A DNA stretch of 64,000 nucleotides. It comes from QYOJ01 sp964616825 (lineage in GTDB: Bacteria > Bacteroidota > Bacteroidia > Bacteroidales > FEN-979). The stretch lies in assembly GCA_964616825.1 (NCBI GenBank), contig CAZTSX010000002.1:124001-188000 (forward strand), given 5' to 3'. Shown one piece after another: positions 37,304-47,400 of the stretch (positions are counted from its first letter, which is position 1; the number at the start of each line of letters is the position of its first letter). Under the pieces are notes generated by a model. The model was not told the DNA's origin and ran no database searches. It worked only from the letters and a program-made list of their open reading frames with translations. A program made the translations under genes and the position numbers.

Positions 37304-38173
37304 TTAAGGTAATGAACCGTTCAGCTTCATGAGATATTCTCCATATCCGCTTTTAACCAATGGTTGTGCGATCTCATGAAGCTGGTCGCGGGTAATGAAA
37401 TTCATGCGGAAGGCGACCTCTTCAATACAACCGATCTTCAACCCCTGGCGGTTTTGAACTACCTCTACGAATTGTGCAGCCTGCAGGAGTGATTCAAACG
37501 TTCCGGTGTCGAGCCACGCAATGCCACGTCCCAACACACCCACTTTCAGGTTCCTCCGTTCGAGATAAGCCTGGTTGATATCCGTAATCTCATACTCTCC
37601 CCGGGCGCTTGGCGCTATATTTTTAGCGACATCAACTACCGTATTGTCGTAGAAATAGAGTCCTGGAACAGCATAGTTGGACTTGGGCTGTTTAGGTTTC
37701 TCTTCAATTGATAGGGCGTTGAAATTCTGATCAAACTCAACAACTCCATATCGTTCCGGATCGTGAACATGGTAAGCAAAAACGACCCCTCCATCCGGAT
37801 CATTGTTAGATTGCATAAGCGGATACAAACCATTTCCGAAGAAGATGTTATCCCCAAGGATCAGAGCTACTTTCTCGTTTCCGATAAACTCTTCTCCAAT
37901 CACAAATGCTTGTGCCAGCCCGTTGGGAATAGCTTGTTCAGCATAGGAAAAGCTACATCCCAGCTGTAGTCCGTTGCCAAGCAATCTCTTGAAATGAGGA
38001 AGATCGGATGGTGTTGAAATGATCAATATCTCCCTGATCCCTGCCATCATCAATACCGACAATGGGTAGTATATCATTGGCTTGTCGTAAATGGGCATAA
38101 GTTGTTTGCTTACAGCAAGCGTAAGAGGATGAAGACGTGTTCCGGCTCCTCCTGCGAGAATGATACCTTTCAT
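37304..38173 (-). CDS. rmlA: Glucose-1-phosphate thymidylyltransferase
   Basis: 289 residues, full length. N-terminal MKGIILAGGAGTRLHPLT nucleotide loop, QLMPIYDKPMIYYPLSVLM, LGDNIFFG, and EYEITDINQAYL, all typical RmlA/RfbA blocks. It makes dTDP-glucose from dTTP and glucose-1-phosphate, the first step to dTDP-rhamnose and to dTDP-4-amino sugars. RmlB, C and D are not adjacent, so this copy could feed the aminotransferase cluster at 10-15 kb (inference). It lies 30 bp behind the MMPL transporter in the same direction. Confidence 0.95.
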   Translation of the reverse strand: MKGIILAGGAGTRLHPLTLAVSKQLMPIYDKPMIYYPLSVLMMAGIREILIISTPSDLPHFKRLLGNGLQLGCSFSYAEQAIPNGLAQAFVIGEEFIGNEKVALILGDNIFFGNGLYPLMQSNNDPDGGVVFAYHVHDPERYGVVEFDQNFNALSIEEKPKQPKSNYAVPGLYFYDNTVVDVAKNIAPSARGEYEITDINQAYLERRNLKVGVLGRGIAWLDTGTFESLLQAAQFVEVVQNRQGLKIGCIEEVAFRMNFITRDQLHEIAQPLVKSGYGEYLMKLNGSLP

Positions 38174-38203
38174 CTGGATTAATTTTGGATAAAGATAAAT
38201 ATT

Positions 38204-40609
38204 TTATTCGGGTTTGATCTCCTCTTCAAGAGTTATCTCCAGGTCATCGATCTTGGCATCCTCCCCCTCTTCATCGAGGATATGCAGCATCGGTTTTTCA
38301 AACGATTTAGTCGTACTCCATTTATCAAGCGTGAGGATTAGAGAAGGGAGAACGAAGAGGTTAAGCAATCCGGCTATCAGTAAGGTGAATGAGATGAGGA
38401 TTCCGAGTGCCTGGGTGCCTCCGAATTCAGAAAGTACAAAGATCCCGAAACCGAAGAAGAGAATGGTCGAAGAGTAGATCATGCTGTATCCGGTCTCCTG
38501 GAGTGCGGAGATAACCGAATAAGGAATGTTCCGGTTGGAGTGCTTCAACTGGAGTCGGTACCGCGAGAGGAACTGGATCGAGTTATCCACGGAGATTCCC
38601 AGAGCTATGCTGAAAATCAGAATGGTGGATGGCTTTATTGGGATCCCCAGAAAGCCCATCAAAGCGCCGGTCATCAACTGAGGTATCAGATTGGGAATCA
38701 AAGAGATAATGATCATCCTCCAGGAAGTGAAAAGAAAAGCAAGCAGGATAGCGATCCCAATGATAGCGATGATAATACTTTCAAAGAGATTGCGGATCAG
38801 GAAATTGGTTCCCTTCATAAAGACAATACTGGTTCCGGTAATAGAGACATCGTACCGGTTTGGATCAAAGATGGTGTCGATAGTGGATCGAACTTTTTCC
38901 TGAATAGTTTGGATCTCTTTAGTGCCCAGATTAGCCATCTGCACACTGATCCGGGTGACTTGAAAATTGGTGTCAATAAAATTGCTGATGATGGTTCGCT
39001 TTTTCGATTTCAACTCAGGGATATAACTTCCCATGAATGTGATCTCATTGGAACTTGGAAGATCGTAGAAATTGGGATCTCCACCGTAGAAAGATTGTTT
39101 GGCCGACTTGATAACTTCCACGATAGATAACGGTTTTGCCAGTTCAGGATGAGCTTTGAGAGAGTCCTGCAACCGGTCGATCCGGTTAAGAGCAGATAGT
39201 GTCAGGACTCCTTTCTTGCGTTTTGTGTCGATGGTAATCTCCAGGGGCATGATCCCTTTGAAGTTCTTCTCAAAGAACATCAGGTCGGTGTAGAGCTTGT
39301 TCCTGTGCGGAATGTCATCAACAATCCGGCCACTGGTGGTTAGCCGTGAAGCTCCGATGATTCCGACAATGATCATGACTCCCAGGATGATATAAATAAC
39401 ATTTCGATACCCTGTCACCCACACCACAGCTTTGTTGATGATCGCCCGGGCAATACTCTCTTCCTGATGTTTGACATCTTTCAACCGGGGAGGAGGAAGG
39501 TAACTGTAGAAAATCGGCACCAATGTCAGGGAGAGCAGATATACCACCATGATGTTAATAGCTGCAATGACGCCGAACTCCACAAGCAGATTATTTTGTG
39601 TAATGGTGAACGCAGCAAATCCGATAGCAGTCGATGCATTTGTAAGCAGGTTTGCATTCCCCACTCGCTGGATAACCCTCGATAACGCTTTTATTTTGTT
39701 CTGATGAAGACGGTATTCGTAGTGATACTTATTAAGAAGAAAGATGCAGTTTTCCACACCGATTACGATCAGAAGAGGAGGAATGATAGCAGTGAGCATC
39801 GTGATCTTATACCCAAACAGGCTCATCATCCCCAATGCCCAGATCACACTGATCACCACGATGATCATCGGGTAAAGGACGGCTTTAAAGGACCGGAAAA
39901 AGATAAATAAAAAGAGTGCAGCTATTGAAAGAGATAACAGCACAAACAGCTTCATCTCATCTTCCAGCATTTTGGAGGTCACTGTGCGGATGAATGGAAG
40001 CCCGGAGTAGTGAATCTCAGTATTGTATTTTTTCCCAAACGTATTGGTCACCTCCCTGATCTCGTTGATCAACCCGATACGTTTTTTGGTATTCAGCAAC
40101 CTGTTATCCAGTGTGACTGCAATAAGGGTCACGCCGGTCTCTTTATTCAGGACCAGCCCTTCATAAAACGGAAGGGAGTAGATCAGGTTCTTCAGGGAGT
40201 CTATCTGGGCCTGAGAAGAGGGTTTCCTGGGCATGAGCGGCACAAACTCAAACTTTTTCAGGGAGTCGTTTTTCACCAGATTATAGAGGCGTGTGATGGA
40301 TACAACCTCTTCCACGCCGGCGATTAGTTTGATCTTTTCCGAGAGGTCGTACCAGTCGGAAAACTCACGCATCTGAAACAGATTTGTGTCCTGAATACCG
40401 ATAAACAGGACACTTCCATCCTCGCCGAACTGCTTTTTGAAATTCTCATAAATGATATAGGTCGTGTCGCTGGCCGGCAGGATCCTGGTCATCTCATAAG
40501 AGAGCTTCACGTCCCTGCCCATGAATGACATAAAAGCCGTAATGGCAAAGATCACGACCAGGATTTGAAGGCGGTTCCGGAGGATTAACCTAACTAGAAA
40601 TGTCCACAC
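38204..40609 (-). CDS. MMPL/RND superfamily exporter
   Basis: 801 residues from a GTG at 40609. It shows the RND layout: one N-terminal helix, a periplasmic loop of about 200 residues, a five- to six-helix bundle (LFVLLSLSIAALFLFIFF onward), a second periplasmic loop and a second bundle (IIIAIIGIAILLAFLF, ILIFSIALGISVDNSIQFLSRYR with the proton-relay Asp in GISVDNSIQF). At 801 residues it matches the MMPL/HpnN-like group rather than the AcrB group of ~1000 residues. No fusion partner or TolC gene is nearby. It probably moves lipids across the inner membrane, perhaps an envelope lipid linked to the prenyl synthase and rmlA behind it. Confidence 0.87.
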   Translation of the reverse strand: MWTFLVRLILRNRLQILVVIFAITAFMSFMGRDVKLSYEMTRILPASDTTYIIYENFKKQFGEDGSVLFIGIQDTNLFQMREFSDWYDLSEKIKLIAGVEEVVSITRLYNLVKNDSLKKFEFVPLMPRKPSSQAQIDSLKNLIYSLPFYEGLVLNKETGVTLIAVTLDNRLLNTKKRIGLINEIREVTNTFGKKYNTEIHYSGLPFIRTVTSKMLEDEMKLFVLLSLSIAALFLFIFFRSFKAVLYPMIIVVISVIWALGMMSLFGYKITMLTAIIPPLLIVIGVENCIFLLNKYHYEYRLHQNKIKALSRVIQRVGNANLLTNASTAIGFAAFTITQNNLLVEFGVIAAINIMVVYLLSLTLVPIFYSYLPPPRLKDVKHQEESIARAIINKAVVWVTGYRNVIYIILGVMIIVGIIGASRLTTSGRIVDDIPHRNKLYTDLMFFEKNFKGIMPLEITIDTKRKKGVLTLSALNRIDRLQDSLKAHPELAKPLSIVEVIKSAKQSFYGGDPNFYDLPSSNEITFMGSYIPELKSKKRTIISNFIDTNFQVTRISVQMANLGTKEIQTIQEKVRSTIDTIFDPNRYDVSITGTSIVFMKGTNFLIRNLFESIIIAIIGIAILLAFLFTSWRMIIISLIPNLIPQLMTGALMGFLGIPIKPSTILIFSIALGISVDNSIQFLSRYRLQLKHSNRNIPYSVISALQETGYSMIYSSTILFFGFGIFVLSEFGGTQALGILISFTLLIAGLLNLFVLPSLILTLDKWSTTKSFEKPMLHILDEEGEDAKIDDLEITLEEEIKPE

Positions 40610-40629
40610 AAAGCTTCCGTTTGAGGCGC

Positions 40630-40637
40630 CAAATTTA
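40630..40637 (-). promoter_or_regulatory. -7 box TAAATTTG for the MMPL-rmlA-prenyl synthase unit
   Basis: A consensus TAnnTTTG on the minus strand, 20 bases before the GTG start at 40609. Confidence 0.5.
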
Positions 40638-40689
40638 AGATTTTATCCGGGAATATCGAAGAAAACCACTATTAATCATCCTGAAGTCT

Positions 40690-40697
40690 TAATTTTG
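40690..40697 (+). promoter_or_regulatory. -7 box TAATTTTG for the dehydrogenase gene
   Basis: A consensus TAnnTTTG ending eight bases before ATG 40706. Its last G is the first base of an alternative GTG start, which is therefore unlikely. The mRNA would be nearly leaderless. Confidence 0.6.
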
Positions 40698-40705
40698 TGA
40701 TTGGG

Positions 40706-41656
40706 ATGGAAAAACCAGGAGATACGATCCTGCTTATTGATCAGGTGCATCCGTTGATTCAAAAGGAATTGACCAGTCATGGCTTTTCCTGTGAACAGTT
40801 TTCAGGAGAGAGCCGGGAGGATCTGAAGGCGGTTATCGGCAACTATTTCGGGGTGATCATCCGGAGCCGGTTCAGGCTCGATCGCGAGATCCTGGAGAAA
40901 GCGAAGAAGTTGAAATTCATTGGCCGGGTTGGATCAGGTCTGGAGAACATAGATGTATCCTATGCATTGCAATCGGGGATCACCTGCCTCAACTCACCCG
41001 AAGGCAACCGGGTAGCGGTTGGTGAACATGCTTCAGGGATGTTGCTGTCGTTATTCAATCAGCTGAACCGGGCCGACAGGGAGGTGCGTCAGGGAATCTG
41101 GAACCGGGAAGGGAACCGGGGTATTGAGATCCAGGGGAAAACGATCGGAATCATTGGTTATGGCAATACCGGAAGCGCATTTGCCCGGTGTTTGAAGGGA
41201 TTTGATGCCAATGTGATCTCTTATGATAAATACAAATCCAATTTCCGTGATGACGTTACCGAAGAAGTCTCGATGGACGAGATCTTCTCAACTGCAGATG
41301 TCCTGAGCCTTCATGTTCCCCTCACGGATGAAACCCGGTATCTGGTTGATACTCCATACCTGAACCGATTCAATAAAAAGATTCTTCTGATCAATACCTC
41401 GCGGGGTAACGTAGTAAATACAGGGGATCTGGTTACTGCTTTGAAATCGGGGAAAGTGATGGGGGCGGCGCTGGATGTGTTGGAATATGAAGCGGATTCA
41501 TTTGAGGCTCTCTCATCAGACCTGCCGGATGACCTTAACTACCTGATGGCATCAGACAAAGTGATCCTTTCGCCTCACATCGCCGGCTGGACCAACGAGT
41601 CGAACATTAAACTGGCAGAAGTGTTAGTAGAGAAGATCCTTGCGAAATTCAAATAA
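40706..41656 (+). CDS. D-2-hydroxyacid dehydrogenase (phosphoglycerate dehydrogenase-like)
   Basis: 316 residues from ATG 40706. NAD-binding GYGNTGSAFARCL (~150-162), the conserved GRVGSGLENID near residue 78, INTSRGNVVN (~230) and the catalytic His in SPHIAGWT (~290). The length is that of a plain two-domain dehydrogenase without an ACT domain, so it may be a phosphoglycerate dehydrogenase of the short type or another D-2-hydroxyacid dehydrogenase. No serine-pathway gene is next to it. Confidence 0.85.
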   Translation: MEKPGDTILLIDQVHPLIQKELTSHGFSCEQFSGESREDLKAVIGNYFGVIIRSRFRLDREILEKAKKLKFIGRVGSGLENIDVSYALQSGITCLNSPEGNRVAVGEHASGMLLSLFNQLNRADREVRQGIWNREGNRGIEIQGKTIGIIGYGNTGSAFARCLKGFDANVISYDKYKSNFRDDVTEEVSMDEIFSTADVLSLHVPLTDETRYLVDTPYLNRFNKKILLINTSRGNVVNTGDLVTALKSGKVMGAALDVLEYEADSFEALSSDLPDDLNYLMASDKVILSPHIAGWTNESNIKLAEVLVEKILAKFK

Positions 41657-41745
41657 TGGAACACGGATGACACGGATAAGACGAATTATCGCTGATTTGT
41701 AATCCGTGTAAATTCGCGATTTATCAGCGTAATCAGCGTGCTATT
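41657..41745. repeat. Palindromic intergenic element (AACACGGAT ... ATCCGTGT type)
   Basis: The stretch contains ACACGGATGACACGGAT, later ATCCGTGT as its reverse complement, and ATCGCTGATTT against AATCAGCG. The CACGGAT / AATCAGCG vocabulary is that of common dispersed intergenic repeats. A related GTAATCAGCGTGC piece is found at about 52014-52026 at the end of the coiled-coil lipoprotein gene. Confidence 0.7.
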
Positions 41746-41774
41746 TTTTGGTTGGATAAAAGATGAAAAAGCAA

Positions 41775-41782
41775 TAAGTTTG
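41775..41782 (+). promoter_or_regulatory. -7 box TAAGTTTG for the PFK gene
   Basis: A consensus TAnnTTTG 17 bases before ATG 41800, with TTG at 41752-41754 as a -33 candidate. Confidence 0.5.
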
Positions 41783-41799
41783 TCAAAAAATTGATCCGG

Positions 41800-43038
41800 A
41801 TGAAACAGAAAACCAAGCTTTTCAAGGGAAAAACATTAGCAATACTATCCGGTGGTGGGGATACGCCGGCAGTCAACTCAAGCATCGAAGCGATTCGTAA
41901 CAGGGCATCGTTATTGGGCTTCAACGTATATGGAATTCGGAAGGGATGGAAAGGGATGTTAGATGACGGGGATGTTATAGACTTATCCCATCAACCTTAC
42001 GATGGCTGGTATGGCGGGACAGCCTTACGGTCGAGCCGTACGAACCCTTTTCCTTCGAAGAAAAATCCGGAAAGCAGGGTGCCCCAGGTGTTGCGGAATC
42101 TTGAACGATACAAGATTGATGTGCTTGTAACCATTGGAGGGGATGACACAAACGGAGCTGCAAAAAGGTTATACGAAACGGAAGGCATTCCGGTAATTGG
42201 TTTTCCGAAGACCATCGACAACGATCTGCGCACCCGAACCATGCATCATTACAAGGGGAGGGAGATCGAAGCAGTGCTTTGTCCGGGTTTCCCTTCTGCT
42301 GCCAAGGCTGTCGCTGAATTTGCAGCTAAACTCAAAACAACTGCAGAGTCGCACTCCCGTATCATCGTGATGGAGGTAATGGGCCGGGATGCAGGCTGGC
42401 TGACAGGTTCCGCTATCTTCGGAGGAGCTGGCCCGCTTGCGCTGATACCTGAAGTTGAAATAACCAAAGAGCGGAAAGAATCTTTCTTTGAATCTGTCAA
42501 AGAGAGTTACATGAGTTCACCGAAGAGGTGTCTCATCATCCCTGTTTCTGAAGGCGTCAGATGGTTTGACGACAAATCCGGGAAGGTAGATGTGGTTTAT
42601 GCAAGCTCTGAGGTTGATGAATACGGCCATCCCCGGTTTGGCGGGATCAGCGGAGTCATCGCTTCCGAGATATCTAAACGGCTGGGGATCGAAGCACGGG
42701 CCCAGAGTACAGGCTACTATGCCCGGTCGGGACCGTGTCGCTTGTATGACAGAAGATTGACCCAAACCCTTGCCGATAAAGTGGCAGATCTGTTGATCCG
42801 TGAAGAGTTTGGTATGATGCCTGTGATGAAGACTCTCGTTCCTTTTGTGGAACTTGAAGAATTCAACACATCGGCAATCGACATGGGGAAGGTAGGGAAC
42901 AAACCACTCTCTGAAGATTATTTCGATGCCGGCGCCTTTTCATTTACCGGTGCATACTGGAATTTTCTGGAGAGGGTGATGGAGAAACCTGAATTTGATG
43001 ATTTTCTATACGAATTTCCAATAGTGGTTCCGGATTAA
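41800..43038 (+). CDS. 6-phosphofructokinase, residues of the pyrophosphate-dependent type
   Basis: 412 residues from ATG 41800. The fold is PfkA: GGGDTPAVNSSI near the start, GGDDTNGAAK (113-122), PKTIDNDL (136-143), MEVMGRDAGWL and GGISGV. In ATP-dependent PFK the donor site reads GGDGS and PGTIDND; here Asp in GGDD and Lys in PKTIDND are the pair known from PPi-dependent enzymes. It therefore most likely interconverts fructose-6-phosphate and fructose-1,6-bisphosphate using pyrophosphate, reversibly, in glycolysis and gluconeogenesis. The length (longer than the ~320 of E. coli PfkA) also fits. Convergent with the aspartokinase gene, 2 bp apart. Confidence 0.88.
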   Translation: MKQKTKLFKGKTLAILSGGGDTPAVNSSIEAIRNRASLLGFNVYGIRKGWKGMLDDGDVIDLSHQPYDGWYGGTALRSSRTNPFPSKKNPESRVPQVLRNLERYKIDVLVTIGGDDTNGAAKRLYETEGIPVIGFPKTIDNDLRTRTMHHYKGREIEAVLCPGFPSAAKAVAEFAAKLKTTAESHSRIIVMEVMGRDAGWLTGSAIFGGAGPLALIPEVEITKERKESFFESVKESYMSSPKRCLIIPVSEGVRWFDDKSGKVDVVYASSEVDEYGHPRFGGISGVIASEISKRLGIEARAQSTGYYARSGPCRLYDRRLTQTLADKVADLLIREEFGMMPVMKTLVPFVELEEFNTSAIDMGKVGNKPLSEDYFDAGAFSFTGAYWNFLERVMEKPEFDDFLYEFPIVVPD

Positions 43039-43040
43039 TA

Positions 43041-44336
43041 TCAACCTCTTTGGGGTGGGTCCTGAACCACGAATTGGATCGTGTTCCTTGATTTTTGCTC
43101 CAGAAGGATATTCCGGCCTGAAGTAATCCGCTGAACCGCCTCATCAGTATAATGCCTGATGGTGTATAATTCAAGCCCATCGTTATATCGTACCTCAAAC
43201 GTTTTCTGTAGCTCCCTGATCAATGGTGCGATCCTGACAGGATCATTATCAACACATATGGAGAAGCTGATTGCCGAATTTTGTGTAACATTTGCTTTTA
43301 CATGCAGGCTGGCCAGGATCGTAAAAATATGACTCAGGTTCTCTTCCACGATAAATGAAAAGTCACGTGGCGAGATCGAGATCAAAACCTGATTCTCCTT
43401 CCGGATAAAAATGGGTGTGCTGATCTTCCACTCCTGCATATTTTTAACCAGTGTTCCCTCCTCCTCCGGATGGTGAAAACTCCTTACATCCAGCGTAATG
43501 TTAGCATTCTCAAGCGGCTTGATGGTTTTGGGGTGAAATATCTTGGCTCCGTAGTAAGCGAGTTCAATTGCTTCCAGAAACGAAAGTGTGTCCAGTTTTT
43601 CAGGATCATCGAACCATATCGGATCCGCATTCAGTACACCGGGAACATCTTTCCAAATAGTCACTTTTTTCACACGCATACAATATCCGATGACGGCAGC
43701 TGTAAAATCAGATCCCTCTCTCCCCAGGGTCGTAGGTTTCCCTTCCGGAGATCTGCCGATAAAACCTTGTGTCAGACCTATGCTCCCTCTCTTCTCCTGG
43801 AAAAAAGTAAAGAGCTGTTTTTGAATGGCCAACTGTGTCTTTTTCCAATCAATACTGGCATCGCGGAAGGAATTGTCGGTATGAAGGATGGAGGTGGCAT
43901 CAAACACCCTGACCGCTAAACCTTCCAACGTGAGATAGTGATAGAGAATGGTTGTGGAGAAGATCTCTCCTAAGCTGACAACCCGATCATATGTCTCATC
44001 ATAACCTGTTGCTCGATCCTGCCGGAGAATCCTTTGCAACGTTTCAAATTGGCTCTCTATTTCTGTAAAAACAGGATGTGTTTTATCCCCGAAAAGTTCG
44101 TTGACGATAGCCAGATGATACGCTTTCACCTGATTATACTCCTCAACCATCGAATCAGCATCTTCCTCCATGTAATGATGAAGCATCCGTTCCATGGCGT
44201 TGGTTGTCTTTCCCAATGCGGAGAGGATCAGCATCATCGATTTTCCGGGAAACCGATCAAGAACCCGTGCAACATTCCGAATCCCATCTGCCGAATTAAC
44301 AGAGGCGCCTCCGAATTTAAAGACTTCTACGTTCAT
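43041..44336 (-). CDS. Aspartate kinase, monofunctional
   Basis: 431 residues. KFGGASV (7-13) is the conserved substrate loop (KFGGTSV in most), followed by GREGSDFTAAVIGY (~219) and WKDVPGVLNADP (~241). The C-terminal ~130 residues form the ACT regulatory part, ending in an extension EQKSRNTIQFVVQDPPQRG. It phosphorylates aspartate at the entry to Lys, Thr, Met and diaminopimelate synthesis. There is no homoserine dehydrogenase fusion. The extension beyond the ACT domains is odd but common-looking in Bacteroidota. Confidence 0.92.
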   Translation of the reverse strand: MNVEVFKFGGASVNSADGIRNVARVLDRFPGKSMMLILSALGKTTNAMERMLHHYMEEDADSMVEEYNQVKAYHLAIVNELFGDKTHPVFTEIESQFETLQRILRQDRATGYDETYDRVVSLGEIFSTTILYHYLTLEGLAVRVFDATSILHTDNSFRDASIDWKKTQLAIQKQLFTFFQEKRGSIGLTQGFIGRSPEGKPTTLGREGSDFTAAVIGYCMRVKKVTIWKDVPGVLNADPIWFDDPEKLDTLSFLEAIELAYYGAKIFHPKTIKPLENANITLDVRSFHHPEEEGTLVKNMQEWKISTPIFIRKENQVLISISPRDFSFIVEENLSHIFTILASLHVKANVTQNSAISFSICVDNDPVRIAPLIRELQKTFEVRYNDGLELYTIRHYTDEAVQRITSGRNILLEQKSRNTIQFVVQDPPQRG

Positions 44337-44343
44337 CGTGTTA

Positions 44344-44351
44344 CAAACCTA
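44344..44351 (-). promoter_or_regulatory. -7 box TAGGTTTG for aspartate kinase
   Basis: A consensus TAnnTTTG on the minus strand, only seven bases before the ATG at 44336, so the transcript may be leaderless. Confidence 0.5.
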
Positions 44352-44387
44352 CGTGAAAAATATTATTTTCGCAACCCTCTCTTTTTG

Positions 44388-44395
44388 TACCTTTG
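44388..44395 (+). promoter_or_regulatory. -7 box TACCTTTG for mfd
   Basis: A consensus TAnnTTTG followed by C, 21 bases before the GTG at 44417. It overlaps an upstream in-frame TTG, which argues against that longer start. Confidence 0.6.
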
Positions 44396-44416
44396 CATTC
44401 CTTCCTTAGCACGATC

Positions 44417-47400
44417 GTGAAAGCCAGCGAAATAGCATCTCTTTTCCTCAAAGACTCCCGAAATCAGAATCTTGCCGGGAGCCTGAAGGAAGGTCGTGTA
44501 CAGCGGATTTCTTTGAGAGGACTGACAGGCTCATCGAAAGCGTTTGTGGCAGCTGTTCAATACCGGCTTGCTCCGGCTCTCCATGTTGTGGTTCTGCCTG
44601 ATAAAGAGCGCGCTGCCTATTTTCTGAATGACCTGGAGCAGATCTTTGCCGAGCGGGATGCGAAACCGGCAGAAAAACGAATTCTCTTCTTTCCCTCATC
44701 TTATAAACGCGGTTATTCCTCAGGGATTGCAGATAACCAGGGATTGCTGTTGCGTACGGAAGTAATGAACCGGCTGCACCAGGGAGAGAAGGAGTTTATG
44801 GTGGTAACCTATCCGGAAGCCATCTCAGAGAAAGTTGTTGACAAACAGTTTTTTGATAAAAATACCCTGAGGCTCCGTGAGGGAGAAGCAGTCTCCCTTG
44901 ATTTTATCCTGGACCTGTTGATCGAGTATGAATTTGTACGAACAGAGTTTGTCCTGGAACCAGGTCAGTTTTCCCTCCGCGGCGGGCTGATTGACGTCTA
45001 CTCGTTTAGCGGCGATCATCCATACAGGATTGAGTTTATTGGTGATAAAGCGGCTTCAATCCGGTCATTTGATCCCGGCACACAACTATCAATAGATACA
45101 CATAAGGAGATCTCCATTGTTCCCGATATCCGAATTGATCCTGAGAAGCAAGTTGGCTATACACCAATTACTTCTTTCTTCCCTGAGAAGACAATCATCT
45201 GGGCTGAAGATCTGGGATATCTGGTTGAAGTGATTAATCAGACTGCTATCAACCACCTTTTTGTAGATACCAAGGATTTTTTGACCTGTATTGAGGTGTT
45301 CCCTGTTGTTGAGTTGGGCGCTTCCCCATTTTATACACCGGATCTGGAGCTTCACTATCACACCTCTCCGCAACCCTCTTTCAACAAGAATTTCGATCTA
45401 CTGATTGACCAGCTCCGGAAGCATTCGGAAAACGGTTACCGGAATGTGCTCCTCTCAGATAATCCCAAGCAGAGTGAACGGTTGCTGTCGATCCTGGAAG
45501 ATGTACAGGACAAACTCCCTGATCAGACTCCGATAGAGTTCAGCTCACTCTGTTATTCAATCCATGAGGGCTTTGTTGATCACGACCTGAAAACAGCTTT
45601 TTATACGGATCATCAGATCTTTGAACGCTATCACCGGTTCCGGTTACGCGATGGCTATGCCGGTAAAGAGGCCATGACCCTGAAAGAGCTCTATGACCTT
45701 AAACCCGGCGATTTTGTAACCCATATCGATCATGGAATCGGACAGTTTGACGGATTGGAGAAGATTGTCAACAATGGGAAAGAACAGGAAGCAATCCGGC
45801 TTTTTTATAAGAATAATGATATTCTTTATGTGAGTATTCACTCCCTTCACCGGATATCAAAATATTCGGGGAAAGAGGGGGCTGTTCCCAAGTTAAACAA
45901 GCTGGGATCCGACACCTGGAATAAACTTAAAGCAAAGACAAAACGAAGGGTCAAAGATATTGCAAAGGACCTGATCCGGCTCTATGCGAAACGGAGAGCC
46001 ACTCACGGTCATGCCTGTACACCAGACACATATCTCCAAACGGAGCTGGAGGCTTCCTTTATTTATGAAGATACCCCCGACCAAATCAAATCGACGCAGG
46101 ATGTGAAAAAAGATATGGAAGCGGTTTTTCCGATGGACCGGTTGATTTGTGGTGACGTAGGTTTCGGTAAAACGGAAATTGCAATTCGGGCTGCATTCAA
46201 AATGGTTGCGGAGAGCCGGCAGGTTGCTATACTGGTTCCTACGACCATCCTCGCACTGCAACATTACAAAACCTTCTCCGACAGGTTGCAGGATTTTCCC
46301 TGCAGGGTCAATTATATCAACAGGTTTAAAACAGGGAAAGCTCAAAAAAAGATTCTGGAGGAGTTGGAAAGCGGGAAATTGGATGTCCTGATCGGAACAC
46401 ATCGCATGTTGAGTAAAGATATCAGGTTTAAAGACCTGGGACTCCTGATCATTGACGAGGAACAGAAATTCGGAGTGGCATCCAAAGAGAAAGTCAAGCA
46501 ATTTCGCGTGAATATAGATACCCTCACCCTGACAGCGACCCCGATTCCACGCACCCTGCAGTTTTCTCTGATGGGCGCTCGTGATCTCTCAATCATCAAT
46601 ACGCCACCGGCAAATCGCTATCCGGTTCAAACGGAGATCCATCCCTTCAATGAAGAGATCATCAGGGATGCTATTCAGTATGAGATCTCACGTGGCGGAC
46701 AGGTATTCTTTGTCAATACACGGGTGCAGAACATCCAGGAGATAGCCGGAATGATCAGGCGGTTGGCCCCTAATGTTAGTGTTGCTGTAGCACATGGCCA
46801 GATGGAAGGAGTAAAGCTGGAGCGTGTGATGCTTGATTTTATTGAAGGGGATTATGATGTGCTGGTAGCTACAACGATCATCGAATCGGGACTTGATATT
46901 CCCAACGTCAACACCATCATCATCAACGACGCTCATCATTACGGATTAAGCGATCTTCACCAGTTGCGCGGACGGGTAGGGCGATCCAACAAAAAGGCTT
47001 TTTCCTATCTGCTGGCCCCACCCATGTCTGCACTCACTGATGAAGCCCGCAAACGCCTGCGGGCAATTGAAGAATTTGCTGACCTGGGCAGTGGATTCAA
47101 TATTGCCATGCGTGACCTGGATATCCGGGGAGCAGGAAATATTCTGGGAGCGGAGCAGAGTGGATTTATTACAGAGATCGGGTTTGACATGTATCACAAA
47201 ATCCTCGATGAAGCGATTATGGAGTTGAAGGAACAGGAGTTTAAAGATGTTTTTCATGTTGAACAAACCCGGGCATTTATCACGGATTGTGTAATCGAAA
47301 CCGACCTGGAGATCCTGATTCCTGATTCCTACATCACAAATATCACAGAACGGTTAAGCCTCTATAAAGAGTTGGATTCCATTGAAACCGAAGATGAGCT

